NCBI GenBank assembly: GCA_016191285.1
Contig: JACPPA010000028.1
Coordinates: 64,501 to 128,500 of the forward strand
Length of the DNA: 64,000 bases
Direction: 5' to 3'
DNA from: Gammaproteobacteria bacterium
Lineage (GTDB): Bacteria; Pseudomonadota; Gammaproteobacteria; Ga0077536
The translations under genes and the position numbers were made by a program. This document shows, piece by piece, positions 1 through 8,017 of this stretch (its first letter is position 1; every line of letters starts with the position of its first letter). Under the pieces are notes generated by a model. It worked only from the letters and a program-made list of their open reading frames with translations, made no database searches and was not told the DNA's origin.

Positions 1-894
1 GGTCACGCTCAGGCTGTCGGCGAGCAAGGCCACTTCGCGACGTTGGGCCGCGAGATCGAGGCGTGACTGCGCGGCGAGTTTCTGCAACTCGACAAGTTCG
101 TCTTCCCGGTCGAGCGGCGCGGGTAGAACGCTTGCCGCTTGCCAATTCGGCGCGTCTGCACCCAGGCCCAATAGTTCGTTCAATTGAGTGCGCGCCGCCG
201 CGGTGTCAGCTGTCACCTGCAACACGCTAAGTTGAGCCGTACTCGCGGCGGCCTGCTCTTGAGCCAACCCGCGCGCACTGACGTTACCCGCATCGAAGAG
301 CCGTTGTGCCAGTTCGGCGGAAGCCTGGGCGGCACTTGCAATCTTTACGCGCATGGCCACCACCTGCTGCATGCCGATCAGATTGAAATAAGCGCTTTCG
401 ACATCCGCGGTTACGTTCAGGATCGCTCGCCCCGCGGTTTGCTTCGCGCGCTCGAACTCGCCGGCCGCAAGTCGGCTCCGCGCCGGCAGCAGCAGGAGAT
501 CGGTGAAACTTTGCGCGAGGCCAAACGTCACCTGAGTAGCCGCACCGGCTGCGTTCGAGGTCAAGGCTCCGACGGAAAAACGCGGGTTCGACAGGCGTCC
601 GGCCTCGTAGACATCGGCACCGGCCAAACCCAATCGGGCATATTCGGCGCGCACGCGCGGATTGTTCAGTAACGCGATCTGGACCGCGCTATCCGCGGTG
701 AGCGGCGCTTTTAGCAGATCGCCTACGAGTGCACTCATATTCTGCTCCGGTGCGGCGAGTTCACGGCCGCCGCGTTCCGCGACGAGTCTGCGGACATCGG
801 CGGCGCCGCGATCCGCCGGCAATACGGCGCATCCGCTCAACGCTGCCGCAACCAGCGGCGCAACACTGCGAAATATCAATCTATCGATCGGCAC
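1..894 (-). CDS. TolC/CzcC-family outer-membrane efflux lipoprotein (partial, runs off left edge)
   Basis: The minus strand is open from a GTG at 894 to the window edge, giving 298 codons. The start has a good ribosome site (AAGGAG, 6-nt spacer). The N-terminus is a short signal ending in a lipobox (LSGC then AVL), so the mature protein should be a lipid-anchored outer-membrane channel. The body has helical, Ala/Leu/Glu/Gln-rich segments such as LLNNPRVRAEYARLGLAGA and DVESAYFNLIG, typical of the outer membrane factor (OEP) family that partners RND pumps. It lies downstream of a CzcI-like gene, so it probably serves a metal efflux system whose pump genes lie beyond the left edge. The C-terminal part is missing. 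Confidence 0.85.
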   Translation of the reverse strand, partial: MPIDRLIFRSVAPLVAAALSGCAVLPADRGAADVRRLVAERGGRELAAPEQNMSALVGDLLKAPLTADSAVQIALLNNPRVRAEYARLGLAGADVYEAGRLSNPRFSVGALTSNAAGAATQVTFGLAQSFTDLLLLPARSRLAAGEFERAKQTAGRAILNVTADVESAYFNLIGMQQVVAMRVKIASAAQASAELAQRLFDAGNVSARGLAQEQAAASTAQLSVLQVTADTAAARTQLNELLGLGADAPNWQAASVLPAPLDREDELVELQKLAAQSRLDLAAQRREVALLADSLSVT

Positions 895-1048
895 GAGGCT
901 CTCCTTACGGGAGTCGAATTAACGGAACGGGTGGCGAGCGGCCGCCATCGGTAAGTCGTAAGCGAGTTCAGATGAGGCAAACCGACAGCAGCGCGTGCTG
1001 TGAGATAGGAACTCGAGACTCGCCCGCGACCAACGCGGACTATGGCGA

Positions 1049-1432
1049 TCAGGCCGACGTGCGGATCGGGGGGCGATAAGGGGTGCCGCGATGGGCATCC
1101 CCATTGGGGAATTGTTCGATCACCGCAAAGTTTGATGACAGATGATTATCGAACGTTGCTTGTACGTGTGACGGCAGCGCGAGCGCTCCCGCGCAGTGGC
1201 AGTCGGTATCGCGGCTAGGCTTATGTTCGTGATGATTTCCGAGCGCGAGATGCTGCTGAAGATGAGTTATTTTCATGCCGCGAATCGCGGTGGGTGGCGC
1301 GCCGTGGTGATGGCGAGCCGCACCTGCCGGTGCGCTTAAGTGGCCGGAACAGCCGTTCACGCCGCTCGCGAACCCAGAAACCGGCAGCGCGATGATGAGC
1401 AGTATCGAGATAAAAAAATGTAATCGCCGCAT
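1049..1432 (-). CDS. CzcI-like small periplasmic His/Cys-rich protein
   Basis: 127 residues. A clear signal peptide (MRRLHFFISILLIIALPVSGFA) is followed by a His-rich middle (RHHHGAPP, GNHHEHKPS) and a DTDCHCAGALALPSH segment. The order of signal peptide, histidine cluster, D-x-DC-x-C-like motif and a short Pro/Arg tail resembles CzcI-type proteins found before czcC in metal-resistance operons, which are thought to be metal-responsive regulatory or chaperone proteins. That match is from memory and should be tested by profile search. The gene lies directly upstream of the lipoprotein OMF gene on the same strand. No strong ribosome site is visible at the ATG. Confidence 0.6.
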   Translation of the reverse strand: MRRLHFFISILLIIALPVSGFASGVNGCSGHLSAPAGAARHHHGAPPTAIRGMKITHLQQHLALGNHHEHKPSRDTDCHCAGALALPSHVQATFDNHLSSNFAVIEQFPNGDAHRGTPYRPPIRTSA

Positions 1433-1490
1433 GGCCGGATCATCAACCGAATTTAGACCCTAACGCAAGCGATTCCCTTACATCACCGGA

Positions 1491-1655
1491 CTACGCGCTA
1501 TAGTCCGCGAGTCGCGAGCGTTCCCCGCGCATCAAGGTAATGTGGCCACCGAGGACCCAGCCCTTGAAGCGATCGACAATGAAGGTAAGAACGCCGACCG
1601 GCACGAATACGGCGCTAAGAAGGCCTGCCAGTTCATTGAGGTGCCCTTTCAGCAA
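1491..1655 (-). CDS. possible 54-residue ORF overlapping the 3' end of the RND pump gene
   Basis: In another frame of the minus strand a TTG at 1655 opens 54 codons to a TAG at 1491, overlapping the last codons of the czcA-type gene. The product would have one hydrophobic segment (LAGLLSAVFVPVGVLTFIV) followed by a charged tail (DRFKGWVLGGHITLMRGERSR). It reads like protein and fills the gap before the CzcI-like gene, but there is no convincing ribosome site and I recognise no family. It could be a small membrane protein or the worn end of a lost gene. Confidence 0.25.
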   Translation of the reverse strand: MLKGHLNELAGLLSAVFVPVGVLTFIVDRFKGWVLGGHITLMRGERSRLADYSA

Positions 1656-4600
1656 ACCGCCGATACAGGATGGGCAGCAGCACGAGTGTCAGCAGCGTGC
1701 TGCTCACCAACCCGCCGATCACCACAATCGCCAATGGCTTTTGGATCTCTGACCCCGGCCCGCTGGCAAAGAGCATGGGCACCAGGCCAATAGCGGTCAT
1801 GCTGGCGGTGAGCATTACAGGCCGCAAACGCCGCATCGCGCCGCGCACCACCACTTCGCCGATGGCCATGCCGCTATCACGCAGTTGGTTGAAGTAAGTT
1901 ACCAGCACTACGCCGTTGAGTACGGCGATACCGAGCAGGGCGATGAAACCCACCGAGGCAGGCACCGAGAGGTATTCCCTCGATACGGCCAACGCCATCA
2001 CCCCGCCGATCAGCGCGAAGGGGATATTGCTGAGGACGAGTGCGGCCTGCCGTAGCGAGTTGAAGACGCTGTAGAGGATCAGGAAGATCAGCGCGAGCGC
2101 AATGGGCACCACTGTGGCGAGGCGTTTGGCGGCGCGTTGCTGGTTTTCAAACTCGCCGCCCCAGCTCAGGCGATAGCCCTGGGGCAGCTGGACTGTTTTT
2201 TCGACCGTGTCGCGGGCTTCTTCGACAAAGCCCACCAGATCGCGGTCGCGCACATTGGCAATGACGACGGTGTTGCGGCTGCCCAGCTCGCGGACAATCT
2301 GCACCGGGCCGCTCACCCGCGCGATGGTTGCGATCTGGCTCAAGCTCACCTGCTCGCCATTGGGTAAGCGTATTGGCATTGCAGCGAGGCTATCGGGCGA
2401 TCGCTCGGCACCGGCGGCTTTGAGCATGAGGGGATAGCGGCGACCGTCCTTCTGCATCATGCCCACCTTTACACCCTCGATCTGAGTGCGGAGCAATTCC
2501 GAGAGAGCGTCCACCGAGAGGCCATAGCGCGCGAGCGCATCGGCATCGGGCACCGCGCGCAGGTATTGCACGCCCTCGTTGGCGACGTAATACACGTCCT
2601 CTGCACCTTTGATGCGGCGCAGAGCCGTGGCAATCTCATCGGACTTGGCATTGAGCACGGCGAGGTCTGGCCCGTAGATGCGCACCGCCAAATCGCCGCG
2701 CACACCCAAGATCAATTCCGACACCCGCATTTCGATGGGTTGGTTGAAGGCAAATGCCACGCCGGGGAAGTCTTTCAGTACCTCACGGATGGCATCCTGC
2801 ACTTCTTCCTTGGTGTCGAACCGCCATTGGCTTTTGGGCTTGAGCGCAAAGAAGGAATCGGTCTGGTTCAGGCCCATCGGATCGAGACCGATTTCGTCGC
2901 TACCGGCACGCGCCACGCCCAATTGCAGTTCGGGCACGCGGGCCATGACGGCCTTTTGGAAAGCGGTATCAATTGCGAGCGACGCATCGAGATTGATGGA
3001 GGGCAGTTTCTCCAACTGCACGATGATGCTGCCCTCATCCATCGTCGGCATGAAGGTTTTGCCGATACGGGTATAGAGCGCGCCCGTCACCAACAACAGT
3101 GCCACGGCCACCCCCCCGACGAGCAACGGCTTCCTTAACGACCAGAGCAGTAACGGTGCATAGAGCGCGGCGATCCGGCGTGGAAGCCAGGGGTCGTCAT
3201 GGCCTTCGGCTTTCAAAAGTAGCTTGGCTGCAAGCGGAATGACCGTCAGCGAGAGCAGCAGCGATCCTGCCAGCGCATAGACGATGGTCAGGGCCACCGG
3301 CGCAAACAGCTTGCCTTCCAGTCCTTGCAGGCTGAGCAGTGGCACGAACACTAGCGCGATGATCGCGATGCCTGCCGTGACCGGCACCGCGACTTCCTCG
3401 ACGGCATTGAGCACCAGCTTGGCTTTGTCGCGCTCCTGCCTGCCGCCGCCGTGATCGGCCTCGTGCAAGTGTGCAACGACGTTTTCCACCACTACTACGG
3501 CGGCATCCACCAACAGGCCAATGGCAATGGCAAGACCACCGAGGCTCATCAGGTTGGCGCTGAGCCCGGTGCTGCGCATCAGCATAAACGTCCACAAAGC
3601 AGCCAGTGGCAGCACCAGTGCCACGGCGAGTGCGGCGCGCAGGTTGCCGAGAAACAGCACCAGCAGAATCAGCACCAGCGCCACCGCTTCGAGCAGGGCT
3701 TTGGAGACGCCATGCACCGCCTGCGACACCAGTTCGCCCCGGTTATAGAACGGCGTCAGCGTGACACCCTTGGGCAGCAGTGGCTTGAGTGCTTCCAGTT
3801 TGGCCTGCACGCCGGCGACCAGCGTGCCTGCATTGGCACCGCGCAAGCCCAGCACCAGGCCCTGCACGGTTTCGCCCTGACCGTTCTGCGTCACGCCGCC
3901 CATGCGGGTGAGCGCGCCCATCTGCACGTCGGCGACATCGCGCACGCGCACCAGGGCTGCACCTTCGGCCCGCACGACGAGATTGCCGATGTCATCGAGC
4001 GAGTTCAGCCGCCCTTGCACGCGCACCAGCAAGGCTTCTTCGCCTTCATTGACGCGGCCTGCGCCGTCGTTGCTGTTGAAGCGTTCCAATGTCTGGCGCA
4101 GTGCTTCGAGCGTGACGCCGCCAGCGGCTAGCCTCGCGGCATCCGGCACGACTTCGTAGCTGGTGGCGCGCCCACCCAGCGAGTTCACATCGGCCACACC
4201 GGGCACGGTACGCAGCGCGGGGCGCACGATCCAGTCCAGCACTTCGCGGCGCTCGGCAAGCGTTTGCGGGCCATCGATGGTAAACATGAACATCTCCCCC
4301 AACGGCGTGGTGATGGGAGCCATACCGCCCTTTACGCCATTGGGGAGTTCCGTCCACACCGCATTGAGCCGCTCTGCCACCTGGCTACGCGCCCAGTAGA
4401 TGTCAGTGCCGTCGGCAAAGTCGAGTGTGATGTCGGCCAGACCGTATTTGGTGGTGGAGCGCAGCATGGTTTGCTTGGGCAGACCGAGCAGCTCCACCTC
4501 GATGGGGGCGGTGACGCGGGACTCCATTTCCTCCGGCGTCATGCCTGCCACCTTGACGATGATCTTGACCTGCGGTGAGGACACATCCGGGAAGGCATCA

Positions 4601-4707
4601 ATCGGCAGATTGAGCATGGAATAAACCCCGGCACCGATCAGCAGCAGAGCCGCCAGCACGGTCATCAGCGGACGCGCGAGGGCGGCGCGAGTAAGAGTGA
4701 CGATCAT
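1633..4707 (-). CDS. RND heavy-metal efflux pump, CzcA/CusA family
   Basis: 1024 residues, the inner-membrane proton-driven pump of a tripartite CBA metal exporter. N-terminal membrane helix, then the conserved LPIDAFPDVSSPQVKI segment, two large periplasmic loops, and transmembrane blocks around residues 335-500 and 855-1010. The helix-4 motif AIGLLVDAAVVVVEN (about residues 395-409) keeps the proton-relay Asp and Glu but lacks the DFG..DGA form of Co/Zn/Cd CzcA pumps, so the substrate is uncertain (Zn/Cd/Co or Cu/Ag). Length is close to CusA (1047) and CzcA (1063). It starts one base after the adaptor gene stops, so the two are translationally linked. Confidence 0.92.
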   Translation of the reverse strand: MIVTLTRAALARPLMTVLAALLLIGAGVYSMLNLPIDAFPDVSSPQVKIIVKVAGMTPEEMESRVTAPIEVELLGLPKQTMLRSTTKYGLADITLDFADGTDIYWARSQVAERLNAVWTELPNGVKGGMAPITTPLGEMFMFTIDGPQTLAERREVLDWIVRPALRTVPGVADVNSLGGRATSYEVVPDAARLAAGGVTLEALRQTLERFNSNDGAGRVNEGEEALLVRVQGRLNSLDDIGNLVVRAEGAALVRVRDVADVQMGALTRMGGVTQNGQGETVQGLVLGLRGANAGTLVAGVQAKLEALKPLLPKGVTLTPFYNRGELVSQAVHGVSKALLEAVALVLILLVLFLGNLRAALAVALVLPLAALWTFMLMRSTGLSANLMSLGGLAIAIGLLVDAAVVVVENVVAHLHEADHGGGRQERDKAKLVLNAVEEVAVPVTAGIAIIALVFVPLLSLQGLEGKLFAPVALTIVYALAGSLLLSLTVIPLAAKLLLKAEGHDDPWLPRRIAALYAPLLLWSLRKPLLVGGVAVALLLVTGALYTRIGKTFMPTMDEGSIIVQLEKLPSINLDASLAIDTAFQKAVMARVPELQLGVARAGSDEIGLDPMGLNQTDSFFALKPKSQWRFDTKEEVQDAIREVLKDFPGVAFAFNQPIEMRVSELILGVRGDLAVRIYGPDLAVLNAKSDEIATALRRIKGAEDVYYVANEGVQYLRAVPDADALARYGLSVDALSELLRTQIEGVKVGMMQKDGRRYPLMLKAAGAERSPDSLAAMPIRLPNGEQVSLSQIATIARVSGPVQIVRELGSRNTVVIANVRDRDLVGFVEEARDTVEKTVQLPQGYRLSWGGEFENQQRAAKRLATVVPIALALIFLILYSVFNSLRQAALVLSNIPFALIGGVMALAVSREYLSVPASVGFIALLGIAVLNGVVLVTYFNQLRDSGMAIGEVVVRGAMRRLRPVMLTASMTAIGLVPMLFASGPGSEIQKPLAIVVIGGLVSSTLLTLVLLPILYRRFAERAPQ

Positions 4708-5787
4708 TTACTTGCCTCCGCCGTGGCCGAGCCATGCACCCTTGATGGCGATGGTGCTGGTGGTGGCAATGGCGTTTTCCGCACTGAGGTTGCCCTCGAC
4801 GGTAACAGTGCCGGCGTTGCTCGCTAGCACCGTTACCGGCAGGGCTTTGAAGCCCTGTGCCGCTTTGACGAACACCACGGTTTGGGCGCCTTCGCGGCTG
4901 ATGGCCGTGGCGGGCAGCGTCCAAGCGGCATTGTTGATTACGGCTTCGCGCTGCACCTTCAGCCATTGGCCGGGGCGCAGACCCGATGCGCCGCTGGGCA
5001 GGGCGGCGCGCACGCGCACGGTTTGCGCCATGTCGCTAGTGCCCCAGCCGGACTGCCGCACGATGGCGCGGCGGCCATCCGGCAACAGCAGTGTGTCGCC
5101 GATGGCGAAGTTGGCTTCCGTCACCGGCACTTGCAGTTCGAGCATCAGCTTGTTGGCATCCACCAGGCGTAGCAGCGGATCGGCCTCCGCCACCCGCTGG
5201 CCGGGATTGACCAGGCGTTCCAGCACGGTGGCGGCCGAGGGCGCCCGCGCTAGCACACGGCCGTTACTGGCGTCTTCTGCGCTCATGCCCATGAGTTTGA
5301 AACGCATCCGCACGGCGGCGAGTTGGCTCTCGGCTTGTGTTGCCGCTTGCTGGCTGGTCTGCACGCGACGGGCGGCGATGATGCCTTCCTGGTGCAATTG
5401 CTGATCGCGATCGCGCTCGGCGCGGGCGAGCTTGGCAGTGGACTCGGCCTGGATCAGTTCGGCCCCCATTTGCGGCGCTCCGGCGCTGCGCAGCTCGGCC
5501 AGCACTGCGCCGCTGTTCACGCTGTCGCCTTCGGCCACCGGCACGCGGACGACAACCCCGCTGGTCTGCGCCGTGACCACCCATTCGGCGTCGGGTGCGG
5601 CGATCACCTTGGCGGTCAGCGCGTTGCTGGCGGCATGGGTGCTGGGCTGGGGTGCGGCCACCGCGATGCCGAGACTGTTGATTTGTTCAGCGCTGAACGG
5701 GATCGCGGCGTCGGTGCCTGGGGCGGCAAACACCACGTCGGCGCTGAGTGCGGCAATTAGCGGCAGCAGCCGTGAAAAGTGGATCAT
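4708..5787 (-). CDS. RND efflux periplasmic adaptor (membrane fusion protein), CzcB family
   Basis: 359 residues. N-terminal signal peptide (MIHFSRLLPLIAALSADVVFA), then a barrel-sandwich/lipoyl half (EWVVTAQTSGVVVRVPVAEGD), an alpha-hairpin rich in Glu/Arg/Gln (about residues 115-165), the second lipoyl half (ARAPSAATVLERLVNPGQRV) and a C-terminal beta-barrel and membrane-proximal domain. It would bridge the inner-membrane pump and the outer-membrane channel. It overlaps the upstream channel gene by 4 nt (ATGA) and abuts the pump gene, making a tight operon in the order channel, adaptor, pump. The long N-terminal His-rich extension of some CzcB proteins is absent. Confidence 0.9.
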   Translation of the reverse strand: MIHFSRLLPLIAALSADVVFAAPGTDAAIPFSAEQINSLGIAVAAPQPSTHAASNALTAKVIAAPDAEWVVTAQTSGVVVRVPVAEGDSVNSGAVLAELRSAGAPQMGAELIQAESTAKLARAERDRDQQLHQEGIIAARRVQTSQQAATQAESQLAAVRMRFKLMGMSAEDASNGRVLARAPSAATVLERLVNPGQRVAEADPLLRLVDANKLMLELQVPVTEANFAIGDTLLLPDGRRAIVRQSGWGTSDMAQTVRVRAALPSGASGLRPGQWLKVQREAVINNAAWTLPATAISREGAQTVVFVKAAQGFKALPVTVLASNAGTVTVEGNLSAENAIATTSTIAIKGAWLGHGGGK

Positions 5788-7046
5788 GGCAAAACTCCGT
5801 TGATCTGGTTGAAACGGGCAATGGCGCGGGAATAAGCGATGACGGCCAAGCGATGCGTGCGATTGGCCTCGGCAACCCGGATTTCGGTGAGCAGACGTTC
5901 GGCCAATCCGATTTCGCCTAACGTGTACGAACGACGGGCGAGGGCGAGTTCGTCCATTGCCAGTGAGACGCGTCTGGTGGCGCCGGCAAGCGCTACGTCA
6001 CGGGCGTGGAGTTCGTGCTCGGCCTCATGACGCATGAGCTCAGATTCGCGCTCCATCTGGCTAACCTGATCATGGGCACGGGCGGCATCGAGCATCAGCG
6101 GCGTGAGCACGACCTGCCGGTGGCTGTCGCCGCCAAACGGAACCGAGAGCTGGGCGGCGAGACTGTCCACATCGGGCGCGCCGTTCTGGGTGTCATGCCG
6201 TACGCCGAGCAGCAGACGAGGGGTGCCGGCGCCTTCGGCCTTGAGGGTAGCAAGCGCGCTGTCGGCCCGGGTGGCGGCAGTGCGGGCGGCGTCCAGCGGC
6301 ACATAGGTCGCTGCCGCCGGGGCCGGGCGCTCGGCCGACGCGCCGGGCACCACCTTAAACCCGGTCAGCGCCCGCCAGCCAAAGAAGCGATCCGCCAGTA
6401 CGACCTCGGCCTCATGAAGTGCTGCTTCGCGCTCGCGGCGTTGGCCTTCGGCGGTGAGGCGCTCGGCGGGCGCTGTGTCCCCGGCAGCGATGCGGCGTAG
6501 CACGTCCCGCTCCAGTTGCACGAAGGCGGCGACATCGCGGCGTGCCAGTTCCAGTCGTTCCTGCGCCTCGCGCACGCCCCAGTAACTTTCGCGCACCGCG
6601 CCGGCCACCTGCCAGCGATGCAAATGGGCATCTTCGACGGCACTCGCTTGATTGGCGGTGGCCTGATTTGCCGCCGCGTCCCGCTGACCCCAGCGCCAGA
6701 GCGGTAGGTCTATTCCGGCCTCGGATTCGGTGACGCCTTGCCGAGTTTGCAGACGATCACTGAGGTGGCGCAACTGGACACTAGGCGCGCCAGCGATAAA
6801 GCTGCGACTGCGCCGCTGGAAGTTGGTCGCCGCCTCGAACTGCGCCGCCAGCAACCCCGCGCCCGGCGCCCGGGCGAGTGCCGCCTCCACGGCGGCGGCC
6901 AGTGTCAGGCTGGCCTCGATGACAATGGGGGCGTTCTCTTCGTCGGTCAATGGGCCTTCTTCTTGGGCCACTAGACCGGGCGAGAAAGCAATCAAAATCA
7001 AGAGGGGAACGCGCCTTCTTGCCGTGGATAATCGCGATCTTTTCAT
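5784..7046 (-). CDS. TolC-like outer-membrane factor, CzcC type
   Basis: About 420 residues with a signal peptide (RRRVPLLILIAFSPGLVAQ) and two similar Ala/Glu/Arg-rich helical halves characteristic of outer-membrane efflux proteins. It has no lipobox cysteine, unlike the channel at 1-894. The ATG at 7046 is preferred over the in-frame GTG at 7055 because it has at least a weak GAG ribosome site 8 nt upstream. First gene of the channel-adaptor-pump operon, divergent from the two-component system, and likely controlled by that regulator through the 150-nt spacer. Confidence 0.87.
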   Translation of the reverse strand: MKRSRLSTARRRVPLLILIAFSPGLVAQEEGPLTDEENAPIVIEASLTLAAAVEAALARAPGAGLLAAQFEAATNFQRRSRSFIAGAPSVQLRHLSDRLQTRQGVTESEAGIDLPLWRWGQRDAAANQATANQASAVEDAHLHRWQVAGAVRESYWGVREAQERLELARRDVAAFVQLERDVLRRIAAGDTAPAERLTAEGQRREREAALHEAEVVLADRFFGWRALTGFKVVPGASAERPAPAAATYVPLDAARTAATRADSALATLKAEGAGTPRLLLGVRHDTQNGAPDVDSLAAQLSVPFGGDSHRQVVLTPLMLDAARAHDQVSQMERESELMRHEAEHELHARDVALAGATRRVSLAMDELALARRSYTLGEIGLAERLLTEIRVAEANRTHRLAVIAYSRAIARFNQINGVLP

Positions 7047-7100
7047 CCTAGCCACTCAGGTAAGGTAACGGCGGATACCTTCGGCCACAGCACCTTGCAA

Positions 7101-7146
7101 GAACATGGCCGGCGCATTACTAAACGTTAATGCGCCAGCCATGTTC
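7101..7146. promoter_or_regulatory. 46-nt near-perfect inverted repeat between divergent efflux operon and regulator
   Basis: Arms 7101-7119 (GAACATGGCCGGCGCATTA) and 7128-7146 pair at 18 of 19 positions around an 8-nt loop (CTAAACGT). It sits between the start of the czcC-type gene (7046, leftward) and the small ORF before the response regulator (7206, rightward). That is where a two-way operator would be expected, although OmpR-type regulators normally bind direct repeats. It could instead act as an RNA hairpin in a leader. The function is inferred from position only. Confidence 0.6.
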
Positions 7147-7205
7147 CGGTTAGCGGGCCGGGCCCAGGCTGCCCACCGCTAAAATTGAAACCAGAGGAGT
7201 TCGCC

Positions 7206-7328
7206 ATGTCGAATACTTCGCCGCCGTACTCGCCCGGCCTGCGCGTCAGCCATGCGGGTATGGCGTTGATTCACGAATGGCGGGGCGAAGGGCTGATGCG
7301 TAAGATGTTTTCTTTGCGCGATAGCTGA
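7206..7328 (+). CDS. small ORF (40 residues) preceding the response regulator
   Basis: ATG at 7206 has a strong ribosome site (AGAGGAG, 6-nt spacer) and the frame closes at TGA 7326-7328, 5 nt before the response-regulator ATG. The product begins MSNTSPPYSPGLRV, continues through SHAGMALIHEWRGEG and ends LMRKMFSLRDS; it has no signal peptide or membrane segment. The good translation signal and tight spacing suggest it is translated as the first cistron, either as a leader peptide coupled to the regulator or as a small protein. I recognise no family. Confidence 0.5.
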   Translation: MSNTSPPYSPGLRVSHAGMALIHEWRGEGLMRKMFSLRDS

Positions 7329-7333
7329 TCGCC

Positions 7334-8014
7334 ATGCGCATTCTGGTGGTGGAAGACGACACCGACATCGCAGGCTTCCTCTGCAATGCCCTGCGTGAAG
7401 CGGGCCATGTGGCTGATCACGCCGCCGATGGCCGCAACGGCTTGTTTCTGGCGACCGGTGAGGCTTACGACGCCGTCGTGCTGGATCGTCTGCTACCGCA
7501 GATGGATGGCCTCTCGATGCTCGCTGCCTTGCGCGCCACCGGCTCACGGGTGCCAGTGCTGATTCTCTCGGCACTGGGTCAAGTCGATGAGCGCATCAAG
7601 GGCCTGCGGGCCGGGGGCGACGACTACCTCGTCAAACCCTTCGCCATTGCCGAATTGCTGGCCCGGCTAGAAGTGATTACCCGGCGCGGCCTGCTGCCCG
7701 CTGCCGAAAACCGCCTGCGAGTGGCTGATCTCGAACTTGATCGCATGGCGCGTGTGGTGAAGCGCGCCGGCGAGGTCATTGCCCTCAAGCCGCAGGAATA
7801 TCGCGTGCTGGAGTTTCTGATGCGGCATGCCGGGCAGGTGGTCACGCGCACGATGCTGCTGGAAGGCGTGTGGGACTACCATTTCGATCCGCAGACCAAC
7901 GTGATTGACGTGCAGCTGTCCCGCCTGCGGGCGAAGGTGGACAAAGCCCCGTGGGTACCGCTCATTCAGACTGTGCGCGGCGCGGGGTATTGCCTGCGCG
8001 AGCCGCAGCCATAG
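7334..8014 (+). CDS. OmpR/PhoB-family response regulator (CusR/CzcR-like)
   Basis: 226 residues. Receiver domain with acidic pocket E7-D8-D9, phospho-acceptor D51 (VVLDRLLPQMDG), S79 and K101 (DDYLVKPF). A winged-helix DNA-binding domain covers about residues 128-224 (LKPQEYRVLEFLMRHAGQVV, NVIDVQLSRLRAKVD). The sensor kinase follows after 3 nt, and the pair is divergent from the efflux operon. By analogy with CusRS and CzcRS it would switch on the pump in response to metal. Confidence 0.92.
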   Translation: MRILVVEDDTDIAGFLCNALREAGHVADHAADGRNGLFLATGEAYDAVVLDRLLPQMDGLSMLAALRATGSRVPVLILSALGQVDERIKGLRAGGDDYLVKPFAIAELLARLEVITRRGLLPAAENRLRVADLELDRMARVVKRAGEVIALKPQEYRVLEFLMRHAGQVVTRTMLLEGVWDYHFDPQTNVIDVQLSRLRAKVDKAPWVPLIQTVRGAGYCLREPQP

Positions 8015-8017
8015 TCC

